A DNA stretch of 64,000 bases from Actinocorallia populi (GTDB lineage: Bacteria; Actinomycetota; Actinomycetes; Streptosporangiales; Streptosporangiaceae), in assembly GCF_002995495.1 (NCBI RefSeq), contig NZ_PVZV01000004.1, forward strand, positions 434,001 to 498,000, given 5' to 3'. Shown one piece after another: positions 33,544 through 42,544 of this stretch. Under the pieces are notes generated by a model. The model did no database searches. It saw nothing but the letters and a program-made list of their open reading frames with translations, and was not told where the DNA came from. The translations under genes and the position numbers were made by a program. How positions within the stretch are numbered: position 1 is the stretch's first letter; every line of letters starts with the position of its first letter.

Positions 33544-35394
33544 TCAGGGACGGGACACCGGATGCCGGGAGCCGCGCGCGGTGAGCGTGCGCAGCCAGAC
33601 CTCGCAGCCGATGGTGGAGTACAAGATCGCCTCTCGTAGGGCAGGGGTGGCCGGGCGGTCCGCCAGCTCCTTCAGCCGCCGCACGTCGACCAGTCCCAGC
33701 TCGGCCAGGCGGGACTCCGACCACAGCGCCGACAGGTCCTCACGGTGCGCGCGCAGGCCGGCGGAGGCGTCCAGCGCGGCCGTGGCCTTGCTGCTGCGCC
33801 GCAGGCACTCGTCGGGCACGATGCCGTGCATCGCCGCGACCAGGAGCGGCTTGTAGCGCCACGGCGTCACCCGGTCCTGCGGCCGGACGGCCAGGCACGC
33901 CTCGATCACCCGGTCGTCGAGGTAGGGGGAGGCCATGGGCAGGCCCGCCCGGGTGCTCATCTGCTCCCACTGCCGGATGATCCGGGTGCACTCGTGGATC
34001 GCGTAGAGGTCGACGTGCAGCCCCCGGTCGGAGGACAGCGGCGTGGCCGTGGCGGCCGCCTCCCGCACCGCCTCGCCCGCCTCCCGCACCGCCTCGGGGG
34101 TGACCCAGTCGAACATCCGGGGAGCCGTTCCCCAGCCGAGCGCGTTCGCCGCGGACGAAGGAGGAGGGCGGCGCAGGTCCGCGGCCGAGTCCGCCAGCCA
34201 CCGGCGGTAGGAGCGGTTGTCGGCCAGCGCCCGCGCGGTGTCCCCGGCCGGCCGGTTGAACAGGGAGCCGAAGCCGCGGAGCCGGTTCAGCGCGAGCAGG
34301 GGCCGTCTGCGCAGCAGCCGGTGATAGTAGGCCTCCGAGCACCAGGCGACGTGGTCGCCGCCGATGCCGGTCAGGTGCAGGCGGCTGCCCTTGGCGACCA
34401 GCCGGGGCACGTGGCCGAGCATCCGGGCGCGGTCCATCACCCCGATGGTCGGCTCGTCCAGCGGATCGTCGATCTCCAGCAGGTCCGCGTAGACCAGCGG
34501 GGACTCCTCGACGGGCCAGACGGCATGCTCCACCTCGGGCAGGTGGGCGGCCGCGCGCAGCGCCCACGGAAGGTCGTCGTCGGCGGGATCGAGTCCCGGC
34601 CAGGTGCCGGCGATGACCCGGGCCTCGCCCCGGGCGGCGAGGAAGCACAACGAGGTCGAGTCGAGCCCGCCGGAGAGGTCGCAGCTCACGGTACCGCCGC
34701 CCCGGGTGCGGGCCTCGACCGCCTCGGCCAGCGCGGACCTGACGTCGACGGCGCCTTCGGCCAGGGACCGCACGGGTTCCGGTGGTGCCCACCAGCGGTC
34801 CTGCCGGAAGGTCAGCCCGTCCGGCAGCACGGTGAGGCGGTGGCCGGGGTCGACGCTCTGGACGCCCTGCCACAACGAGGTCCGGAGCATCGGGTGCGGG
34901 ACGGGCCACAACAGGCGCACCGCGATCTGCCGCACGTCCGGTTCGGCGCCGAGGAGGGAGGCCAGGACGTCGGCGCGGTCGGCGGCCACGGTGACGCCGT
35001 TCACCCGGGCGTGGAACACCAGCCGCAGACCGGAGGCGGTGCCCTGGACGCACAGCCGTCCGTCCAGCGCGGCCACCAGGTGGAAGCTGCCCGGCAGGGA
35101 CCGGGCGAGCCGGCCGAGTCCCGCCGGGTCGGTCAGCCGCCCGGCTTCCCGGGTCAGCCGTGCGGTGTCGGCGGGGCAGGAGCCGATGACCGCCAGCCGG
35201 GTGTTCCCGGCTTCGGCCACGGTGATCTGGTCGTCCGGCCAGCGGCCGACCAGCCAGGGCCGGCCCGAGGGATGGGGGAGGACGCGGGAGCCGGGGGAGC
35301 GGAAGGCCGGGGCCACGGCGAGCGCGGCCTCGCGGTCCGGAAGGACCACGAAGTGCGACTCGCCGTGACCCGGCATGCCGAAGCGTTCTGGCAT
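33544..35394 (-). CDS. Lasso cyclase (asparagine synthetase-like C protein)
   Basis: Seen: 616 aa. ATP-binding PP-loop LSGGLDSTSLCF (about residue 240), HLTGIGGDHVAW, a helical C-terminal synthetase domain with ASPYLDDRVIEACL and RSSKATAALDASAGLR. The N-terminal glutaminase-like domain lacks the catalytic Cys2. Role: adenylates the Asp8 side chain and forms the macrolactam with the new N terminus. ATG at 35394 or the ATG six codons later may start the gene. It follows the precursor by 24 nt. Confidence 0.9.
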   Translation of the reverse strand: MPERFGMPGHGESHFVVLPDREAALAVAPAFRSPGSRVLPHPSGRPWLVGRWPDDQITVAEAGNTRLAVIGSCPADTARLTREAGRLTDPAGLGRLARSLPGSFHLVAALDGRLCVQGTASGLRLVFHARVNGVTVAADRADVLASLLGAEPDVRQIAVRLLWPVPHPMLRTSLWQGVQSVDPGHRLTVLPDGLTFRQDRWWAPPEPVRSLAEGAVDVRSALAEAVEARTRGGGTVSCDLSGGLDSTSLCFLAARGEARVIAGTWPGLDPADDDLPWALRAAAHLPEVEHAVWPVEESPLVYADLLEIDDPLDEPTIGVMDRARMLGHVPRLVAKGSRLHLTGIGGDHVAWCSEAYYHRLLRRRPLLALNRLRGFGSLFNRPAGDTARALADNRSYRRWLADSAADLRRPPPSSAANALGWGTAPRMFDWVTPEAVREAGEAVREAAATATPLSSDRGLHVDLYAIHECTRIIRQWEQMSTRAGLPMASPYLDDRVIEACLAVRPQDRVTPWRYKPLLVAAMHGIVPDECLRRSSKATAALDASAGLRAHREDLSALWSESRLAELGLVDVRRLKELADRPATPALREAILYSTIGCEVWLRTLTARGSRHPVSRP

Positions 35395-35418
35395 GGGTCG
35401 GACCGGTATCCGTTCCGC

Positions 35419-35526
35419 TCAGTTCTTGCTGAGGATCAGACGGTCGTTGCCGTTCTTGCCGAGGAGGCCGGTCACCTTGCGGAAAGTTCCGGATGCCACC
35501 AGGGCGGGGGGTTCGTAGCGCTGCAT
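35419..35526 (-). CDS. Lasso peptide precursor, citrulassin family
   Basis: Seen: 35 aa from ATG at 35526 with AAGGGAG upstream; the frame stays open further 5' without coding character. Leader shows the YxxPxLxxxGxFxxxT rule (Tyr4, Pro7, Leu9, Gly13, Phe15, Thr19). Thr at -2 and Gly at -1 give the core LLGKNGNDRLILSKN: Leu1, Asp8 for an 8-residue macrolactam ring, then a 7-residue tail. Known from memory: citrulassins have LLGxxGNDRLxLSKN, with Arg9 often converted to citrulline by an unlinked deiminase. No deiminase gene is seen in this window. If the core began at Gly20, Asp would be position 9. Confidence 0.9.
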   Translation of the reverse strand: MQRYEPPALVASGTFRKVTGLLGKNGNDRLILSKN

Positions 35527-36073
35527 GATCTCCCTTTCTGAGGGGACGAGAGAAGGATTAAGCCTTCCTCGAACCTTCATCCAACGGTCTCTGACCAGCG
35601 GATTTCGGTAGAGGAGTGCAAAGGGAGTTTCGCAGCTCCGGCAGGGCTCGTCCAATGTCGCTATTCTCCCGATTTCTCTTTTGGTCAAAGATCGACTCAA
35701 GCATGAAATGGTGATAAAGGCGCATTTGGTTACTGGGTTTCGGTGGTGGGGAGAGTCGCCATGGTCGACTAAACAACCGTGGTGGTGACATTTTTTTGGC
35801 GCTCCTGCGGGCCGCGTCTATCGCGCGGTACCGGATTCCCGCGAAGCGGAGAGGGCGGCGAGACCCGGTCGCGCTTGCATGGCGGGAGGAGGCGTGTGCT
35901 TCTGTTTCCCGTTCCGTCGTGTCAAGGGGAGCGGGATCATGCGGCAGTGGTTTCGGACGGGAGGCGGACGGCACCGTGCGGACGGGCTTGAAGAGGATGG
36001 AAGGCCTCACGCCGGGATCGTTGTGATCGCGGCTCTACGACCGGTTCGCCTGATCCGGCCGCCGCTTCGGTGC
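35527..36073. other. Gene-free stretch upstream of the lasso cluster
   Basis: 547 bp, lower G+C than its surroundings around 35570-35800. On the minus strand TTGACC (35683-35688) is the best -35-like hexamer but no convincing -10 follows at normal spacing. Presumably holds the lasso operon promoter and leader. The open frames here have no coding character that I can defend. Confidence 0.5.
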
Positions 36074-37249
36074 CTAGTCGAAGTCGACTTCGGGCTCTTC
36101 GGTGCGGCGGGAGGAGGCCAGGTCCCAGACGGGGACCATGGCGAGGACCAGCAGTGCCGCGAACGCCAGCAGGATCGGGGACAGCAGCGGGTGGGCGAAG
36201 GCCAGCGCGGCGAGCAGGGCCAGGGCCGTCAGCCTCGGGCGGGACCAGTGGCCGAAGACGGTGCGGGTGAACAGCAGGTGCCCGGTGAGGAACAGGCCCG
36301 CGCCGCCCAGGACGGCCGCGGCGGTGCCCGCCGTGGTGTGGCCGGTGGGGTGGGCGATGACGAGTTCGTCGGCGACCGCGGCGACGATGATGCCGGCGAC
36401 GATCGGGAGGTGCCCGTAGGTGTAGGCGTTGCGGCCGACCCGGCCGGGGTCGGGGCAGGTGGCGATCGCCTCGGCGGAGGCCTCGGCCGTCCGGTCGAAG
36501 TAGATCCACCAGAAGGCCACCGAGGAGAGGAACGCCAGGGCGAACGCGGCGGTCGCCGCCGCGCCGTAGGGGTGCTTCGCGTAGGTGACGCCGGTGAGCA
36601 GCACCGACTCGCCGAGCGCGATGATGACGAAGAGCTGGCAGCGTTCGGCCATGTGGGCGCCGTCGATCGACGACCAGTCGGAGGTCGCGGAACGGCCGAG
36701 GCCGGGGACGAAGTAGCCGCTGGACGGCCCGGCGAGGTCGATGAGGGCGGCGGCGACCCACAGCGCCACGAGGGCGGTGCCGCCGAGGGTGCCGCCGGCG
36801 ATCCACAGCGCGCAGGACGGCACGAACCAGCAGAGGATCCGCTGGAAGGTCGGTCCGAGCGGGGTGCCGCGGGTGACCAGGACCCCGTAGAGGGTGCGGC
36901 CGACCTGGACGGCGGTGTAACCGAGCGCGAACCACAGGGCGCGTTCCTCGAACGCCTCGGGGATGGCGGTCGCCATGAGCAGGCCCGCCAGCATCACCCC
37001 CGTCAGCACCATGCGGAAGACCGGATGGTCGGGGTCGAACCAGTTCGTGGCCCAGGTGGTGTACATCCAGCACCACCAGACCGCCAGCAGCAGCAGCCCG
37101 GTCTGCAGGGCGTTCCCCGGCGTCAGCTCCCCGAGGAGCCGGTGGGACAGCTGGGTGACGGCGAACACGAAGACGAGGTCGAAGAAAAGCTCGAAAAAGG
37201 AGACTTTCGTCGAGGTCGCGGCCGTGCGATCGCGCAAGGGGGATGGCAT
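36074..37249 (-). CDS. LtrA-like low temperature requirement membrane protein
   Basis: Seen: 391 aa, about ten to eleven membrane segments. Opening TKVSFFELFFDLVFVFAVTQLSH is the LtrA family hallmark, as is WWCWMYTTWATNWFDPDHP and HMAERCQLFVIIALGES. Known: ltrA mutants of Listeria grow poorly in the cold; biochemical role unknown. Not visibly in an operon; a terminator of the MFS gene separates them. Confidence 0.85.
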   Translation of the reverse strand: MPSPLRDRTAATSTKVSFFELFFDLVFVFAVTQLSHRLLGELTPGNALQTGLLLLAVWWCWMYTTWATNWFDPDHPVFRMVLTGVMLAGLLMATAIPEAFEERALWFALGYTAVQVGRTLYGVLVTRGTPLGPTFQRILCWFVPSCALWIAGGTLGGTALVALWVAAALIDLAGPSSGYFVPGLGRSATSDWSSIDGAHMAERCQLFVIIALGESVLLTGVTYAKHPYGAAATAAFALAFLSSVAFWWIYFDRTAEASAEAIATCPDPGRVGRNAYTYGHLPIVAGIIVAAVADELVIAHPTGHTTAGTAAAVLGGAGLFLTGHLLFTRTVFGHWSRPRLTALALLAALAFAHPLLSPILLAFAALLVLAMVPVWDLASSRRTEEPEVDFD

Positions 37250-37309
37250 TCCCTCAATTTAACGGGTGAGGACCCGGGTCTCGCGGCGTCGTGGTTCGCC
37301 TGGAAAGAA

Positions 37310-37346
37310 CACGGGTCCCGCCCTTCGGAGAAGGACGGGACCCGTG
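37310..37346 (-). terminator. Terminator hairpin after the MFS gene
   Basis: Seen: CACGGGTCCCG (37310-37320) pairs with CGGGACCCGTG (37336-37346); inside, CCTT pairs with AAGG around CGGAG. Sixteen bases beyond the MFS stop on the minus strand. Confidence 0.75.
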
Positions 37347-37361
37347 GGAGAGGGCCGGGGG

Positions 37362-38879
37362 TCAGCCCATGTGGACGGCGGTGCCGTTCTCGGACTGCTC
37401 CTGGCGGGGGGCGTTGACGGCGGCGGCGACGATGACGAGCGCCGCGACGAACAGGGTGGAGGCCACCAGGAAGGCGGCGGTGTAGCCGTGGGTCAGCGCC
37501 TCCGAGGCCTGCTTCAGCAGGGGGAGGTCGCCGAGGGCCAGGGCCTGGAAGAACCTCTCCGAGGCGTGGGGGAGATCGCCGTTCGCCACGCCGGCGGAGA
37601 TGGTGCTGAGCGCGGCGAGGCCGAGGGCGCCGCCGATCTGCTGGGTGGTGTTGAGCAGCGCGGAGGCGATGCCGGCGTCCTGGTCGCGGACCTTGCTGAC
37701 GGCGCCGAGGGTCATCGGGACGAAGCTGACGCCGAGCCCGACGGCGGTGATGAACATCGCCGGGAGGATGTGGGTGAGATACGGCGAGCCGGGCTCCAGG
37801 GCGGAGAACCAGAACATGCCGAGCGCGGCGACCACCAGGCCGGGCCCGGCGATCAGCCGGGGGGCCAGGCGGGTGACGAGCTGGGTGCCGACCCCCGCGG
37901 CGACGCCCATGCCGAGGCTGAAGGGCAGGTAGGCCAGGCCGGTCCGGACGGGGCTGTAGCCGTGGACCTGCTGGAGGTAGAGGGTGAGGAAGTAGAAGGT
38001 GGCGAACATGCCCGCGCCGATGAACATCACGGTGGCGTACGCGCCCGCGCGGTTGCGGTCGGCGAACAGGCGCAGCGGCATCATCGGGTGGGCGGAACGC
38101 GTCTGGATCACCAGGAAGACGGCGAGCAGGACGAGCGCGGCGGCGCCGGAGGCCAGCGTGAGGGAGTCCGTCCAGCCGTCCTCACCGCCCCGGGTGATGC
38201 CGTAGACGAGGGCGAGGAGGCCGCCGGTGCCGGTGACGGCGCCGGGGACGTCCAGGCCGCCGGTGTTGCGTTCGCCTTCGGCCAGGACCTTCGTCCCGGC
38301 GAGCACGACGAGGCCGATGGGGACGTTGACGAACATGACCCAGCGCCAGTCCAGGTAGTCCGTCAGCACGCCGCCCAGCAGCAGGCCGACGGTGGAGCCG
38401 ATGCCCGCCATCGCGGCGTAGACGCCCATCGCCTTGTTGCGCGGCCTGCCCTCGGGGAAGTTCACCGTGATCAGCGACAGCGCGGTCGGCGCGGCGATCG
38501 CGGCTCCCACCCCCTGCAGGATCCGGGCGGCGATCAGCTGCACGTCGTTCTGCGCCAGGCCGCCCAGGAGCGAGGCGACGGTGAAGACGGCCAGTCCCAC
38601 GCGGAACATGCGGCGGCGGCCGAAGAGATCGCCGGACCTGCCGCCCAGCAGCAGCAGCCCGCCGAAGGCGAGCGCGTAGGAGTTGATCACCCAGGCGAGC
38701 CCGGAGGACGACATGCCGAGATCGGTCTGGATGCTCGGCAGTGCGATGTTGGTGATGGTGCCGTCCAGCACGACCATCAGCTGCGCCGCCGCGATCACCA
38801 CCAGGGCGAGACCCGCATGCGGTGACGCTGGAGTATCTCCTTCCGGCTCAGGACGGGCTTTCTGCAAGGTTTCTGACAA
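37362..38879 (-). CDS. DHA2-family MFS drug exporter (EmrB/QacA type)
   Basis: Seen: 505 aa from a TTG at 38879, with AGGAG 7 nt upstream; an in-frame ATG 20 codons earlier has no ribosome site and the intervening codons cross the likely promoter. Fourteen membrane segments; MVVLDGTITNIALPSIQTDLG, GGRSGDLFGRRRMF (motif A) and LQGVGAAIAAPTALSLI are family landmarks. Proton-driven efflux of drugs; substrate unknown. It is divergent from gnd; TTG start suggests low expression. Confidence 0.85.
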   Translation of the reverse strand: MSETLQKARPEPEGDTPASPHAGLALVVIAAAQLMVVLDGTITNIALPSIQTDLGMSSSGLAWVINSYALAFGGLLLLGGRSGDLFGRRRMFRVGLAVFTVASLLGGLAQNDVQLIAARILQGVGAAIAAPTALSLITVNFPEGRPRNKAMGVYAAMAGIGSTVGLLLGGVLTDYLDWRWVMFVNVPIGLVVLAGTKVLAEGERNTGGLDVPGAVTGTGGLLALVYGITRGGEDGWTDSLTLASGAAALVLLAVFLVIQTRSAHPMMPLRLFADRNRAGAYATVMFIGAGMFATFYFLTLYLQQVHGYSPVRTGLAYLPFSLGMGVAAGVGTQLVTRLAPRLIAGPGLVVAALGMFWFSALEPGSPYLTHILPAMFITAVGLGVSFVPMTLGAVSKVRDQDAGIASALLNTTQQIGGALGLAALSTISAGVANGDLPHASERFFQALALGDLPLLKQASEALTHGYTAAFLVASTLFVAALVIVAAAVNAPRQEQSENGTAVHMG

Positions 38880-39239
38880 GGGGGAACTCCTGCTAATCGG
38901 AACTCTGTTCGATGTGACACTACAAGGGGCCTCTGACATTTCCGGAACGGTTTTCCGTCCGGGAGCCGAACGCGGAAGGCGGTGCCGGAGACCGGGTGGA
39001 CGTACCGGCCGAGGCCGGTCGGTCGGGGAGCGCCTGCTCGGCCGGGAGGTCCGCGGGACCCGGACGGCCCGCGCGGGCGTCGGCGGGGGAGAAGACGGCG
39101 ACGCGGGGACAGCCGGGGACCGTGACACGGAGTGGCCGGGTGTTTTCCCGGCCCGGGTGCGGACAGACCTTCCAAGGGCTCCCGTGCGAAGGGGAGCGGC
39201 CGGAGGACCGGCGCAGGGCGAGGCGAAGGAGCGAGAACA
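38880..39239. other. Divergent gap between MFS exporter and gnd
   Basis: 360 bp. Includes the MFS leader; a short inverted element GGAACGGTTTTCC near 38943. I see no gene, and no promoter pair good enough to call. High G+C past 38960 with open frames in several phases, which are shadows. Confidence 0.4.
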
Positions 39240-40679
39240 GTGACCGCAACGAGCCGTATCGGAGTGACGGGGCTGGCGGTGATGGGGGCGAACCTCGCCC
39301 GCAACATCGCGCGTCGCGGGGTGCCGGTGGCCGTCCACAACCGCACGGCGGAGCGGACGCGCAAGTTCATGAAGGACCACGGGGACGAGGGCGCCTTCAC
39401 GGCGGCCGAGACGGTGGAGGACTTCGTCGGGGCGTTGGAGCGGCCGCGGCGGATCATCATCATGGTCAAGGCGGGCGGGCCGGTCGACACGGTGATCGAC
39501 GAACTCGTGCCGCTGCTGGAGGAGGGGGACATCCTCATCGACGGCGGCAACTCGCACTTCACCGACACCCGCCGCCGCGTCGAGCGGTGCGCGCGGGACG
39601 GGCTGCGGTTCATCGGGGCGGGGGTGTCCGGCGGCGAGGAGGGCGCGCTGCTGGGGCCGAGCATCATGCCCGGCGGCGACCGCGCCGCCTACGCCGAGGT
39701 CGAGGAGATCCTCACCGGCATCGCGGCGCAGGTCGACGGGACGCCGTGCTGCACGTACGTGGGGCCGGACGGCGCCGGGCACTACGTGAAGATGGTGCAC
39801 AACGGCATCGAGTACGCCGACATCCAGCTCATCGCCGAGGCCTACGACCTGCTGCGCAACGTCGCGGGCCTGGACGTGCCGGTGATCGCCCGGACCTTCG
39901 AGGAGTGGAACTCCGGCGACCTGGAGTCGTTCCTCGTCGAGATCACCGCGAAGGTGCTGGCCAAGACCGACGAGCGGACCGGCGGGCCGCTCGTCGACGT
40001 CATCGTCGACGAGGCCGAGCAGAAGGGCACCGGCCGCTGGACCGCGCAGGACGCCCTGGAGCTCGGCGTCCCGCTGACCGGCATCACCGAGGCGGTGTAC
40101 GCGCGCACCCTTTCGTCGCTGCGCGAGGAGCGGGGCAGGGCGTCGGCCGTGCTGCGGGGGCCCGTGCCGGAGGACGGGTCCGTCCGCGAGGAGCTCGTCG
40201 ACGACATCCGGCAGGCGCTGTACGCGAGCAAGGTCGTCGCGTACGCGCAGGGCTTCGCCCAGATGCACGCGGCCTCCCGCGCCTACGGCTGGGACCTCGA
40301 CCTGGGCGCGATGGCGACGATCTGGCGCGGCGGCTGCATCATCCGCGCCCGTTTCCTCGACCGGATCCGCGACGCCTACGCCGAGCACCCCGACCTGGAG
40401 AACCTCCTGACCGTCCCGTACTTCACCGAGGCCGTCGCGAACGCGCAGGACGCGTGGCGGCGCGTGGTGACGACGGCGACCGAACGCGGCGTGCCGATCC
40501 CCGCGTTCTCCTCCTCGCTGTCCTACTACGACGGCTACCGCCGCGAACGCGGCCCGGCCTCCCTCATCCAGGGCCTGCGCGACTTCTTCGGCGCGCACAC
40601 CTACCGCCGCGTCGACGCCGAGGGCGCCTTCCACACCCGCTGGGCCCAGGACGGCACGGAGGTCCGCACCGACACCTGG
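39240..40679 (+). CDS. gnd: 6-phosphogluconate dehydrogenase, no stop codon at the expected end
   Basis: Seen: GTG at 39240 with GAAGGAG 8 nt upstream; 480 conserved codons: VTGLAVMGANLARNIA (NADP loop), HNRTAERTRKF, IDGGNSHF, GAGVSGGEEGA, GHYVKMVHNGIEYADIQLIAE (catalytic Lys/Asn), up to HTYRRVDAEGAFHTRWAQDGTEV. Oxidises 6-phosphogluconate to ribulose 5-phosphate and CO2. Odd: the family normally ends here, but the frame has no stop; it runs on to 42533, antisense through two other genes. Codon 480 is TGG, one base from a stop. No stop exists in any frame before the hairpin at 40741. The end given is the end of similarity, not a stop. Confidence 0.8.
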
Positions 40680-40740
40680 CCGGTCGGGGTCCGTGCCTTC
40701 CGGAGGGTTCGCGCGGCTTCAGGGCCGCCGGAGAACGGGA

Positions 40741-40769
40741 AGGGGCGCCGGGAGGATCCCGGCGCCCCT
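40741..40769. terminator. Bidirectional-type terminator hairpin between gnd and a small gene
   Basis: Seen: 13-bp perfect inverted repeat AGGGGCGCCGGGA / TCCCGGCGCCCCT with a 3-nt loop. It sits where the gnd message should end, and also just after the small minus-strand gene. A gnd transcript stopping here would have no stop codon. Confidence 0.75.
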
Positions 40770-40786
40770 GCTTCTCGCGGGCGGCG

Positions 40787-40936
40787 TCAGTGGCGGCGGC
40801 CGCGGAAACGCTGGAGGAGTCCCCGGGCCTTGGCCTGGTGGCGAGGGTCGCGGGCGAGCTGCTCGGCCCTCATCCGGGCCTGGCGGCCCTGCGGGCTGTT
40901 CAGGAATCGTCGGATACGGGTGATCACGGAAGCCAT
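40787..40936 (-). CDS. Small basic protein, 49 aa
   Basis: Seen: ATG at 40936 with AAGGGGA before it; sequence opens MASVITRIRRFLNSPQGRQ and ends FRGRRH, rich in Arg, Gln and Ala, probably one amphipathic helix with basic tail. Resembles short 'RRFLxSPQGR' proteins frequent in actinobacteria, role unknown. A terminator follows the stop by 18 nt. The start site and terminator are why I accept it though shorter than the usual ORF cutoff. Confidence 0.6.
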   Translation of the reverse strand: MASVITRIRRFLNSPQGRQARMRAEQLARDPRHQAKARGLLQRFRGRRH

Positions 40937-41060
40937 GCCGTCCCCTTCGGTCACTGCCGGATGGAAACCGGCCGTCCATCCTGTTCAACGGGGATTCCCC
41001 CAAGGGCGTTCCCGCACGCGGCAACGGGGGTCCGCCCGCGCCGCGTCGGGGCCGCGCCGG

Positions 41061-42455
41061 TCAGACCAGGGAGGCCGGGCGGATGTTCTGGTTGATGTGG
41101 AAGACGTTGTCGGGGTCATAGCGGGCTTTGATCTCGGACAGGCGGTCGTAGTTGCCGCGGTAGGAGGCGCGGATGCGGTCCTGGCCTTCGTTGTTCATGA
41201 GGAAGTTGACGTAGGCGCCGCCCGCCGAGGTCGCGTGGAGGTCGCTCCAGTAGTCGCGGGCCCACTGGGTGATGCGGGGCGCGTTGGCGGGGTCGGGGTC
41301 GATGCCGACGATGACGCCCGCCCAGCCGCCGTCGCGGTAGGCGAAGGGGGTGGCGTCGGACGGGACGCGGGCGACGGCGCCGTCGATCGGGTAGAGGTGC
41401 ATGGTGGACAGGCCGGTGGGCAGGAGCTCGCCGTACCTGCAGTGGACGTCGATCGCGGCGTCGGAGATCTCCTCGAAGAAGTCCGCCTTCCAGTACCACT
41501 GGAGCCCGGGGGGCAGGAGGGCGTCGAAGGAGCTCTGCAGCACGTCGAACGGCATCGGGTGCAGGCCGGTCAGCAGCGGCGAGCCGTAGGACCTGACGGG
41601 TTCGAGGACCTCGTCGGCCCGGTCGTGCGGGCCGGTGTAGCACCACATGACCATGCACACCTTGCGGCCCCACAGCTCCTCGGGGAAGGGCGGGGCGGGC
41701 GCGACGGCGGCCAGGCCGAACCAGCCGCTCAGGGTCTCCGGCAGCGTGGGGATCAGGTCGCGGTACCAGCGCATGACGTCGGCGGTGTCGACGAGGTCGT
41801 ACATGACGGGGCCGCCGATGATCGTGCCGTGCTCGCCGATGTCGTGGCAGCGGAACGTGAACGAGGTGACGACGCCGAAGTTCCCGCCGCCTCCCCGCAG
41901 CGCCCAGAAGAGGTCGTCGTGGGAGTTGTCGTTCGCCGTCACGAAGGAGCCGTCGGCGAGCACCACGTCGGCGGAGAGCAGGTTGTCGACGGTGAGGCCG
42001 AACCTGCGGGAGAGGTGGCCGATGCCGCCGCCGAGCGTCAGCCCGCCGACCCCGGTGGAGGCGACGAAGCCCGACGGGGTGGCCATGCCGAACTCGACCG
42101 TGGCGTGGTCGACGTCGCCCCACACGCAGCCGCCGTCCACCCGCACCCGGTGCTGCTCGGGGCTGACGGTGGTGCTGCGCATCGCCGACAGGTCGACGGC
42201 CAGCGCGTCGTCCCACACGCCCAGGCCGCCGGCGTTGTGGCCGCCGCCGCGGACGGAGAGCTCGACGTCGTGTTCGCGGGCGAACCGTACGCACGCGATG
42301 ACGTCGGCGACGTCACGGCACCGCGCGATCGCGGCGGGACGCCGGTCGATCATCGCGTTGTAGACGGCGCGCGCCTGGTCGTATCCCGGGTCCTCCGGCC
42401 GTACCAGCTCTCCCCGCAGGGTGCCGGCCAGCCGTTCGTACGCGGCGGTGGTCAT
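41061..42455 (-). CDS. FAD-linked oxidase, berberine-bridge type
   Basis: Seen: 464 aa. PCMH-type FAD domain: ELSVRGGGHNAGGLGVWDDALAVDLSAM with the His that is usually covalently linked to FAD (RGGGHN, about residue 72), TGVGGLTLGGGIGHLSRRFGLTVDNLLSADVVLADG, GGGGNFGVVTSF. C-terminal BBE segment WARDYWSDLHATSAGGAYVNFLMNNEG...YDPDNVFHINQNI. Oxidises an unknown alcohol, sugar or alkaloid-like substrate with O2. Alone between the gnd hairpin and cydC. Confidence 0.85.
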   Translation of the reverse strand: MTTAAYERLAGTLRGELVRPEDPGYDQARAVYNAMIDRRPAAIARCRDVADVIACVRFAREHDVELSVRGGGHNAGGLGVWDDALAVDLSAMRSTTVSPEQHRVRVDGGCVWGDVDHATVEFGMATPSGFVASTGVGGLTLGGGIGHLSRRFGLTVDNLLSADVVLADGSFVTANDNSHDDLFWALRGGGGNFGVVTSFTFRCHDIGEHGTIIGGPVMYDLVDTADVMRWYRDLIPTLPETLSGWFGLAAVAPAPPFPEELWGRKVCMVMWCYTGPHDRADEVLEPVRSYGSPLLTGLHPMPFDVLQSSFDALLPPGLQWYWKADFFEEISDAAIDVHCRYGELLPTGLSTMHLYPIDGAVARVPSDATPFAYRDGGWAGVIVGIDPDPANAPRITQWARDYWSDLHATSAGGAYVNFLMNNEGQDRIRASYRGNYDRLSEIKARYDPDNVFHINQNIRPASLV

Positions 42456-42544
42456 GGTCTCCCCTTCCCGCAGCCATCCCTTCGGGAATCCCCGGCGACC
42501 GGCCTCCTACGCCCTGCAAATATGCACATATAGGTCTATTTCAG

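Noticed and set aside
35558-36010. 150-codon minus-strand frame upstream of the lasso precursor
   Set aside because: No ribosome site, mixed composition, no recognisable family; it covers the AT-richer presumed promoter region.
38996-41095. Long plus-strand frame overlapping gnd in another phase
   Set aside because: Composition is Arg/Gly-rich nonsense; gnd in the other phase has all the motifs.
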